A program made the position numbers and the translations under genes. 64,000 bases of DNA from Cryptosporangium aurantiacum (lineage in GTDB: Bacteria; Actinomycetota; Actinomycetes; Mycobacteriales; Cryptosporangiaceae), in NCBI RefSeq assembly GCF_900143005.1, contig NZ_FRCS01000017.1:62001-126000 (forward strand), read 5' to 3'. The notes below the pieces were generated by a model that did no database searches, was not told the origin of the DNA, and saw only the letters and a program-made list of their open reading frames with translations. Numbering within the stretch: position 1 is the first letter of the stretch; every line of letters begins with the position of its first letter. This document shows positions 57,830 to 64,000 of this stretch, piece by piece.

Positions 57830-58759
57830 ATGGGCAGCCTGATCGCGAAACTCGGTTACGTCGGCGTCCAGACCCCCCGCTACGAGGAGTTCCGTACCTG
57901 GGGACCCGAGGTGCTGGGCTGCATGCTCGGCCCGGACGGGGAGGACGGCGCCGTCCGCCTGAAGATCGACGACGCCGACTACCGGCTGTCGTTCCACCCC
58001 GGTGAGGAGTACCGCACCGCGTACGCCGGCTGGGAGGTGCTCAACCACCGGGACCTGGACGCGGCGATCAAGCGCCTAGAGGACAACGGCGCCAAGCCTC
58101 GCTACGCCGACGAGGCCACCACCGCGGCGCGTGGCGTCCAGCGGCTCGTGCAGTTCGAGGACCCGTTCGGCCTGCCCCTGGAGCTGTTCTGCTACCAGGA
58201 GGCCAACTACCACTACTGGCACCCGCCGCGTCCGCACGCCGGCTTCGTGACCAAGGAGCAGGGCCTCGGGCACGTCGTCTTCGCGGTCCCGGACGCGCGC
58301 AAGGCGGTCGACTTCTACATCGACGCGATGGGCTTCATCCCCAGCGAGGTGCTGACGATGAACGAGCCGCTCGGTGAGATGTGGTTCCTCCGCGTCAACC
58401 CGCGCCACCACAGCGTCGCGTTCCTCGAGGTCCCGAACTCGATCGGCCTGCACCACGTCTACCTCGAGTCGGTCGACCTCGACGACGTCGGCTACTCCTA
58501 CTTCGACGTGCTCGGCGGCGACGCCAACCCCGACCTGCAGATGGCGTTCGGCCGACACATCGGCGACCAGGTCATCTCGTACTACGTCCACACCCCCGGC
58601 GGCTTCATGATCGAGTACGGCTGGGGTGGCCTGGCGATCGACGAGATGGACAAGCGTTCGCCCAACAACCTCAACTTCCGCAACGGCAAGCGGCAGGAGA
58701 TGTGGGGCCACAAGTTCCGCTTCCAGCCCAACGAGGCCGTCCACCCGTATCAGGCCTGA
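57830..58759 (+). CDS. Type I extradiol dioxygenase (VOC superfamily)
   Basis: 309 residues, two VOC halves, the C-terminal one catalytic. Iron ligands fall at the BphC/HsaC positions: His148 (LGHVVFAV), His209 (LHHVYLE) and Glu262 (FMIEYGWGG). Second-shell His193/His194 (NPRHHSVAF) and Tyr near 251 are present. It cleaves a catechol next to the diol. First gene of the plus arm, with AGAGAC before ATG 57830. Natural catechol unknown; the biphenyl/steroid-type length suggests a substituted ring. Confidence 0.9.
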   Translation: MGSLIAKLGYVGVQTPRYEEFRTWGPEVLGCMLGPDGEDGAVRLKIDDADYRLSFHPGEEYRTAYAGWEVLNHRDLDAAIKRLEDNGAKPRYADEATTAARGVQRLVQFEDPFGLPLELFCYQEANYHYWHPPRPHAGFVTKEQGLGHVVFAVPDARKAVDFYIDAMGFIPSEVLTMNEPLGEMWFLRVNPRHHSVAFLEVPNSIGLHHVYLESVDLDDVGYSYFDVLGGDANPDLQMAFGRHIGDQVISYYVHTPGGFMIEYGWGGLAIDEMDKRSPNNLNFRNGKRQEMWGHKFRFQPNEAVHPYQA

Positions 58760-58792
58760 TCACCGCCTTCAACCGGACAAAGGAGTCCTGTC

Positions 58793-59923
58793 ATGCCCGC
58801 GGTGAACAACGTCCTGGTCGTGGGCGGCGGGGCTGCCGGAGCCGCCGCCGCCATCCTGCTCGCGGACGCCGGCGTGGCCGTCGACCTCGTCGAGGTCATG
58901 CCCGCTGTGACCGCCCTGGGGTCCGGCATCACGCTGCAGGGCAACGCGCTGCGCGTGCTCCGGCAGCTCGGTGTGCTCGACGACTGCCTCGCGCTCGGCT
59001 ACCCGTTCTCGAAGCTGGTCATCCGCGCTCCGGACCCGGCTGCCACGGTGGTCGCCGAGGTCGACGACCTCCCGTTCGGCGGTCCCGACCTGCCGTCGAC
59101 CATGGGTATGTACCGGCCGGACCTCGCGCGGATCCTGATGGCCCGCGTTGATCGGGCCGGCGCCAAGGTTCGGTTCTCGACCACCGTCGAGACCTTCCAG
59201 CAGGACGACCACGGCGTGGACGTCCGGTTCTCCGACGGCACGTCCGGACGCTACGACCTGGTCGTGGGCGCCGACGGGGTGCGGTCGGCCACTCGCCAGG
59301 CGTTGGGGATTCAGCTGGAGACCCGGTCCGTGGGGCTGGGTGCCTGGCGCATGTTCGGTCCGCGTCCGGCGGAGATCACCGCGTTCAACGTCATCTTCGG
59401 CGGTCCCTCGCACATGGTGAGCGTCTGCCCGACCTCAGAGGACACCGCGTACTGGTCGCTCCTGGAGGACGCCCAGGACCGCAGCCGGCAGAGCCCGGAC
59501 GAACGGTTGGCGACGTTCCGGGACCTGACCCGGGGCTACCACGGCCCGTGGGACGAGGTCCGGGACGCGTTCACCGACCCCGCGAAGCTGCACTACACGT
59601 GGTTCGAGGCCCACCTGCTCGACGCGCCGTGGCACCGCGGCCGGATCGGGCTCATCGGCGACGCCACCCACGTCTGCCCGCCGACCATCGCGCAGGGCGC
59701 GGCGATGGGTCTGGAGGACGCCTCCGTCCTCGCGGAGCTGCTCACGACGTCCGACCGGGTCGACGAGACGCTCTGGGACGCGTTCATGGCGCGCCGCCAC
59801 GACCGCGTGAAGACCGTGGTGGACGCCTCGGTGCAGATCGCGCAGTGGAACCTCGACCACGTCCAGGGCGACGTCCCCGCGGTGACCCGCCGGGTCGCCG
59901 CCGTCGTCAGCCAACCGGCCTGA
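58793..59923 (+). CDS. FAD-dependent aromatic monooxygenase
   Basis: 376 residues of the PHBH fold: VLVVGGGAAGAAAAILLADAG at 7-27 (in blocks), DG motif VVGADGVRSATRQ near 160 and GD motif GLIGDATHVCPPTIAQGAAMGLEDA near 285. It hydroxylates an aromatic acid or phenol, most likely making the catechol cleaved by the preceding gene's product. AAGGAG lies upstream of ATG 58793. Confidence 0.92.
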   Translation: MPAVNNVLVVGGGAAGAAAAILLADAGVAVDLVEVMPAVTALGSGITLQGNALRVLRQLGVLDDCLALGYPFSKLVIRAPDPAATVVAEVDDLPFGGPDLPSTMGMYRPDLARILMARVDRAGAKVRFSTTVETFQQDDHGVDVRFSDGTSGRYDLVVGADGVRSATRQALGIQLETRSVGLGAWRMFGPRPAEITAFNVIFGGPSHMVSVCPTSEDTAYWSLLEDAQDRSRQSPDERLATFRDLTRGYHGPWDEVRDAFTDPAKLHYTWFEAHLLDAPWHRGRIGLIGDATHVCPPTIAQGAAMGLEDASVLAELLTTSDRVDETLWDAFMARRHDRVKTVVDASVQIAQWNLDHVQGDVPAVTRRVAAVVSQPA

Positions 59924-59935
59924 AGGAGTTCACCC

Positions 59936-60904
59936 ATGACCCGAGTGCTGGTGACCGACGTCGCCTGGCCCACCACCGACGTTGAGCGGTCGGTGCTCGC
60001 CGCCGCCGGGGCGGAGATGGTGCTGGCCTCACCGGGCGAGTCCTTGGTCGAGTTGGCTCGGGACGCGGACGCGATCCTGACGTGTTTCGCCAAGGTGCCC
60101 GCCGAGGTGCTGGACGCCGCGACCCGCTGCCGGACGGTGGCGCGGTACGGCGTCGGGGTCGACAACATCGACGTCGACCACGCCACCCGGCTCGGCATGG
60201 TCGTCAGCAACGTGCCTGTCTACTGCGTCGACGAGGTGGCCGACTCGGCGCTGCTGGGCATCCTCGCGCTGGCGCGGCGCCTGCTACCCCTCACCCGGGA
60301 CGTCGCCGCCGGGCGGTGGGGGCGGGACGTGCCCGGAGCCGGCACCCGGCTCCGCGGCAAGGTGCTGGGCCTGGTCGGCGTCGGGACGATCGGCAGCGCG
60401 CTGGCCGTGCGTGCGCAGGCCCTGGGTCTGGACGTCGTCGCGTTCGACCGGCGACCGGTCCCCGGCGTGCGCCGGGCGGCGTCGCTGGAGGAGCTGCTCG
60501 CCGAGGCCGACGTGGTGTCGCTGCACGTGCCGCTCACCGAGAGCACCCGGCACCTGATCGGCGCCGCCGAGCTCGCGGCGATGAAGCCGACGGCGTGGGT
60601 GGTGAACACCGCCCGCGGGCCCCTGGTGGACAACGCGGCTCTTCTCGACGCGTTGGAGCGCGGGGAGATCGCCGGTGCGGCGCTCGACGTCACGGACCCG
60701 GAGCCGCTACCGGCCGACCATCCGTTCCGCACCCGCGACGACGTCGTCCTCACCCCGCACACCGCGTTCTCCTCGGACGGCTCGCTGGCCGAGCTCGCCC
60801 GCAAGGCCGCGACGAACGTCGTCGACGTGCTCGAAGGGCGGGTTCCGGCGACCGTCGTCAACCCGGCGGTGCTGGACAGCCCGGTGCTGCGGCTGCCGCG
60901 ATGA
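59936..60904 (+). CDS. D-isomer-specific 2-hydroxyacid dehydrogenase (CtBP/PGDH-like)
   Basis: 322 residues. NAD motif GLVGVGTIGSALAVRAQALG near 143; catalytic Arg in VVNTARGPLVDN, Glu in DVTDPEPLPADHPF and His in LTPHTAFSSDGSLAE. The group includes hydroxypyruvate reductases and phosphoglycerate dehydrogenases. It would interconvert a 2-oxoacid and a D-2-hydroxyacid. GGAG precedes ATG 59936; its stop overlaps the kinase ATG, so the two products probably act in sequence. Confidence 0.9.
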   Translation: MTRVLVTDVAWPTTDVERSVLAAAGAEMVLASPGESLVELARDADAILTCFAKVPAEVLDAATRCRTVARYGVGVDNIDVDHATRLGMVVSNVPVYCVDEVADSALLGILALARRLLPLTRDVAAGRWGRDVPGAGTRLRGKVLGLVGVGTIGSALAVRAQALGLDVVAFDRRPVPGVRRAASLEELLAEADVVSLHVPLTESTRHLIGAAELAAMKPTAWVVNTARGPLVDNAALLDALERGEIAGAALDVTDPEPLPADHPFRTRDDVVLTPHTAFSSDGSLAELARKAATNVVDVLEGRVPATVVNPAVLDSPVLRLPR

Positions 60905-61842
60905 CCGCACTCGTTGATCACCTGGTGCGGCGCGGGCTGACGTCCTCGTCCGACGTCCGCGTGAAGTCATTGACCGGAGGCGTCTCCAACGACGTCGTCG
61001 CGGTCACCGCGCCGGGTCTCGACGCGGTCGTGAAGCGGGCCCTCGGCCGGCTGCGGGTCGCCGAGGAGTGGCTGGCCGACCCCGCCCGCCTGGACACCGA
61101 GGGCCGTGCGCTGCGTCTCGCCGGTCGGCTGCTGCCCGGGGCGGTGCCGCAGGTCTACGACCTGGCCGACGGCTACCTGGTGATCGAACGCGCACCGGAG
61201 AGCTGGCGGACCTGGAAAGAGGACCTGCTGGCCGGTGCCGTCGACGTCGAGGTGGCCGCCCGGCTGGGGCGTGCCCTCGGGGGGTGGCAACGCGGCACGG
61301 CAGGCGACGCCGCCGTGGCCCGCGAGTTCGGCGACCGGACCGCGTTCGGCCAGCTGCGCGTCGACCCGTTCCACCGGACGGTGGCTCAGCGCCACCCGGA
61401 TCTGGCCGACGTCGTGAACCACACGATCGCGGTGATGGAGGACTCGGCGTCCTGCCTCGCGCACGGCGACTACACCCCGAAGAACGTTCTGATCGACCCG
61501 GACGGAGACGGTGTCTGGGTCATCGATTGGGAGGTCGCCCACTACGGCGATCCGACGTTCGACCCCGCGTGGACGATCGGCCATCTGCTGCTCAAGACCG
61601 TGCACCGGCCCTCCGCGGACTATGCCGCGGCGGGCGGCGCGTTCCTCGAAGCCTGGGCCGCCGACCACGACTCGGCCCAGCTGATCCGGCAGACGGGCTG
61701 CCTGCTGCTCGCCCGCGTCGACGGCAAGAGCCCGGCCGACTACCTCACCGACGCGGAGCGCCATCGCACCCGCGCTCTGGCCCGCCGGCTGCTGACCGAC
61801 CCACCCCCGCACGTGCTCGACGCCTGGGAGCTACTCGCATGA
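60901..61842 (+). CDS. APH-fold small-molecule kinase
   Basis: 313 residues. Catalytic loop CLAHGDYTPKNVLIDPDGDG with Asp190, and metal-binding DxW in VWVIDWEVAHYGDPTFDPAW (Asp209). The N-lobe carries VVKRAL. Family members phosphorylate aminoglycosides, choline, homoserine or other small hydroxyl compounds. Position between a 2-hydroxyacid dehydrogenase and an enolase-like gene, with four-base overlaps on both sides, suggests phosphorylation of the hydroxyacid; antibiotic resistance is unlikely. Confidence 0.85.
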   Translation: MTALVDHLVRRGLTSSSDVRVKSLTGGVSNDVVAVTAPGLDAVVKRALGRLRVAEEWLADPARLDTEGRALRLAGRLLPGAVPQVYDLADGYLVIERAPESWRTWKEDLLAGAVDVEVAARLGRALGGWQRGTAGDAAVAREFGDRTAFGQLRVDPFHRTVAQRHPDLADVVNHTIAVMEDSASCLAHGDYTPKNVLIDPDGDGVWVIDWEVAHYGDPTFDPAWTIGHLLLKTVHRPSADYAAAGGAFLEAWAADHDSAQLIRQTGCLLLARVDGKSPADYLTDAERHRTRALARRLLTDPPPHVLDAWELLA

Positions 61843-63122
61843 GCGACACCACGATCACCGGCCTGTTCGCCTGGGAGGCGCTGGACTCCCGCGGCAAGCC
61901 CACCGTCGGCTGCGAAGTGCGCCTCGACGGTGGAGCAACCGGCCGCGCCACCGTCCCGTCCGGCGCCTCCACCGGACGCCACGAGGCGCGGGAGCTGCGC
62001 GACGGCGAGGAACGCTACGGCGGCAACGGCGTGCGGAAAGCCGTGGCGAACGTGACCGGCGAGATCGCGGACGCGGTTCGCGGCCAGGACGTCGCCGACC
62101 TGGACGTGAGCCTCCGCACCCTGGACGGCACCGCCGACCTGGGCCGGCTCGGCGCGAACGCCGTCCTCGCGGTCTCGGTCGCGGCGGCGGTGGCCGGAGC
62201 GGCCGCCCGCGGTCTCCCGCTCCACCGCGCGGTCGCCGACGAGGGCGCCGCTCCCCTGCTGCCCCTTCCGATGGTCAACATCATCTCCGGCGGCGCGCAC
62301 TCCGGCCGCTCGATCGACGTCCAGGACTTCCTCGCGGTGCCGGTCGGTGCGGAGACGTTCGCCGAGGCGATCGAATGGTCGTCGCGCGTCCGGGCCGGTG
62401 CGGCGTCGGAACTCGAGCACCGGGGCTTCCCCGTGGCGCTGGTCGCCGACGAGGGCGGCCTCGGACCGCTGCTCCCCACGAACCGCGCGGCGCTCGACGT
62501 CCTCGTCGCCGGCATCGAACGAGCCGGACTCCGGCCCGGCGACGACATCGGGATCGCGATCGACGTCGCCGCGACGCAATTCGCCCGCGCCGACGGCCGC
62601 TACGTGCTCGCCGCCGAGAACCGCGAACTAACCGCCGACGGTCTGATCGACGAGCTGGCCGACTGGTGCGCGTCCTACCCGATCGTCTCGCTGGAGGACG
62701 CACTCGCCGAGGACGACTGGGACGGGTGGCGCACCGCCACCGAGCGGCTGGCCGGGCGGCAGCTCCTCGGCGACGACCTCTTCGTCACCAACCCCGACCG
62801 GCTCGACCGCGGCATCCGGGAGCACGTCGCGAACGCCGTCCTGGTCAAGCCGAACCAGATCGGCACCCTCGACACCGCCCGCGCGGTCGTCCGCCGCGCG
62901 CACGCCGCCGGCTACACCACCGTCCTCTCCGCCCGCTCCGGCGAGACCGAGGACGACTGGCTCGCCGACCTCGCCGTCGGGTGGCGCACCGGCCAGATCA
63001 AGGTCGGCTCCACCACCCGCTCCGAGCGCACCGCGAAGTGGAACCGCCTGCTGCGCCTGGAGGTCGAGCTGGGTTCCCGCGCCGAGTACGCGGGCCGTAC
63101 TGCTCTCGGAGGTGCACGATGA
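61839..63122 (+). CDS. Divergent enolase-superfamily enolase paralogue
   Basis: 427 residues, full enolase length. Kept: DSRGKPTVGCEV, SGASTG loop, His154 (GGAHSG), Glu205 (ADEGGL), metal ligands Asp242 (DVAATQF), Glu286 (LEDAL), Asp312/313 (GDDLF), base Lys337 (LVKPNQ), Lys388 (GQIKVG). Changed against E. coli enolase: Glu168 is Asp163 (VQDFL) and the conserved His of ISHRSGETED is Ala365 (LSARSGETED). Catalytic machinery for proton removal is present but the substrate pocket is altered. Not the glycolytic eno; the usual eno neighbours are absent. Confidence 0.9.
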   Translation: MSDTTITGLFAWEALDSRGKPTVGCEVRLDGGATGRATVPSGASTGRHEARELRDGEERYGGNGVRKAVANVTGEIADAVRGQDVADLDVSLRTLDGTADLGRLGANAVLAVSVAAAVAGAAARGLPLHRAVADEGAAPLLPLPMVNIISGGAHSGRSIDVQDFLAVPVGAETFAEAIEWSSRVRAGAASELEHRGFPVALVADEGGLGPLLPTNRAALDVLVAGIERAGLRPGDDIGIAIDVAATQFARADGRYVLAAENRELTADGLIDELADWCASYPIVSLEDALAEDDWDGWRTATERLAGRQLLGDDLFVTNPDRLDRGIREHVANAVLVKPNQIGTLDTARAVVRRAHAAGYTTVLSARSGETEDDWLADLAVGWRTGQIKVGSTTRSERTAKWNRLLRLEVELGSRAEYAGRTALGGAR

Positions 63123-64000
63123 CCAGGTCCGTGAACGGCTGGGCCCTTGGCCGGTTCGACGACGGAGTGAGCGAGTTCGCCGCGCTGGTCGTCGGTGACC
63201 GTGCGATCCGGCTGCAGGACGACGGCCTGACGAAGGGCCCGGCCACGATTCGCGCGCTGCTGGACGACTGGGCGTGGACCCACCCTCGGCTGGCGGACCT
63301 CGCCGCGTCCGGGGCCGACGGCATCCCCCTGGCCGGCCTCCGCACTCTGGCACCGGTGGAGCCGCGGCAGATTCTCCAGGCAGGCGCGAACTACCGGTCC
63401 CACGTCGCCCAGATCATCGTGTCGAGCCGCGCCGCGGACGACCCCCGCTCCGACGACGAGCTGCGTCGCTTCGCCGAGGAGATGATGGACGAGCGGGCAC
63501 GCACCGGCAGCCCGTTCTTCTTCAGCGGCATGCCGGCCGCGATCTGCGGCCCCGATGACGACGTCCTCCTGCCTTCGGAGTCCGCGCAGGTCGACTGGGA
63601 GGCCGAGCTGGCCGTGGTGATCGGCGCCGTCGCCCGCCGGGTCCCCCGCGAACGCGCGCTCGACTACGTCGCCGGTTACACGGTCTGCAACGACATCAGC
63701 GCCCGCGACCTGCAGTTCCCGGCCGAGCACAAGGCTCTCGGCGGCGACTGGGTGCGGGCGAAGAACCGCCCGACGTTCCTGCCGACCGGGCCGTTCCTCG
63801 TCCCGGCCGACCAGGTCGGCGACCACCGCGACCTGGAGATCACGTTCGACCTCAACGGCGAACGTCTCCAGCAGGACCTCCCCCGCAACATGCTGTTCGA
63901 CGTCCCGACGCTGATCGCCGAGGCATCGGCCGCGACCACGCTCTACCCCGGCGACCTGATCCTCACCGGCAGCCCCGCGGGCAACGGCGGCCACTACGAC
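63119..64000 (+). CDS. Fumarylacetoacetate hydrolase-family protein (second), cut by window edge
   Basis: At least 294 residues, open at the right edge. LQAGANYRSHVAQI, metal ligands in VDWEAELAVVIGA and Asp in CNDISARDLQFPAE, then GPFLVPADQVGDH and GDLILTGSPAGNG. It resembles 2-keto-4-pentenoate hydratase/acylpyruvase-type FAH proteins. ATG 63119 overlaps the enolase-like stop, so it belongs to the same coupled operon. An acidic insertion (SSRAADDPRSDDELRRFAEE) follows the first motif. Confidence 0.88.
   Translation, partial: MTRSVNGWALGRFDDGVSEFAALVVGDRAIRLQDDGLTKGPATIRALLDDWAWTHPRLADLAASGADGIPLAGLRTLAPVEPRQILQAGANYRSHVAQIIVSSRAADDPRSDDELRRFAEEMMDERARTGSPFFFSGMPAAICGPDDDVLLPSESAQVDWEAELAVVIGAVARRVPRERALDYVAGYTVCNDISARDLQFPAEHKALGGDWVRAKNRPTFLPTGPFLVPADQVGDHRDLEITFDLNGERLQQDLPRNMLFDVPTLIAEASAATTLYPGDLILTGSPAGNGGHYD

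Overview
The window is a very GC-rich (third codon positions almost always G or C), densely coded chromosomal segment of an actinomycete. Supporting signs are GTG/TTG starts, many 4-bp start/stop overlaps, a furA-katG pair, a mycofactocin-type SDR, ECF sigma factors and a perfect KstR-type operator. The gene mix fits a soil actinomycete of the Frankia/Cryptosporangium/Pseudonocardia kind, but genus cannot be fixed from the sequence. I see no tRNA, rRNA, CRISPR array, prophage or insertion sequence. No gap without a gene exceeds about 185 bp; the longest are 34699-34879, 57665-57829, 28626-28786 and 56581-56734.

Layout. 1-3235 (minus, cut by the left edge): a TIR-NTPase-repeat protein with in-frame DNA repeats. 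3304-4919: ECF sigma factor and membrane partner. 4978-12879 (minus): a complete form II carbon-monoxide-dehydrogenase-like locus in the order coxD, coxE, GAF regulator, coxS, coxL, coxM, coxG. 12928-17255: hydrolases, a second ECF sigma factor with a reductase neighbour, an arginase-like protein. 17260-20988 (minus): a metal-chelate type ABC importer with a methyltransferase inside the operon. 21017-24252: MaoC protein, katG, furA. 24403-35278: single genes (YdcF, VOC, methyltransferases, EamA exporter, Lrp, membrane proteins, an HslV-like peptidase, AlkD, SRPBCC, PucR, bile-acid-type symporter).

35297-43282: a TetR gene divergent from a leucine/isovalerate catabolic operon (HMG-CoA lyase, enoyl-CoA hydratase, both methylcrotonyl-CoA carboxylase subunits, isovaleryl-CoA dehydrogenase, SDR), with a dyad operator on the promoter. 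43279-45047: 4-hydroxyphenylpyruvate dioxygenase and a divergent Lrp regulator. 45109-52876: SDR, PfkB kinase, a KstR-box-controlled acetoacetate decarboxylase-like gene, TetR, a CoA transferase pair, and a beta-oxidation-like set.

52913-64000+: a large catabolic locus arranged around a LysR gene. The minus arm holds amidohydrolase, cyclase, FAH-family protein and SDR. The plus arm holds an extradiol dioxygenase, FAD monooxygenase, D-2-hydroxyacid dehydrogenase, APH-fold kinase, a divergent enolase and a second FAH-family protein. The dehydrogenase-kinase-enolase trio is translationally coupled and imitates hydroxypyruvate to glycerate to 2-phosphoglycerate to PEP, but the enolase has lost conserved active-site residues. 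This is the best candidate in the window for an undescribed pathway.

Recurring regulatory themes are -10 boxes placed so that transcripts would be leaderless (furA, HMG-CoA lyase, a 14-codon leader peptide), near-perfect dyads in divergent gaps, and a 48-nt palindromic element present twice just after gene ends.
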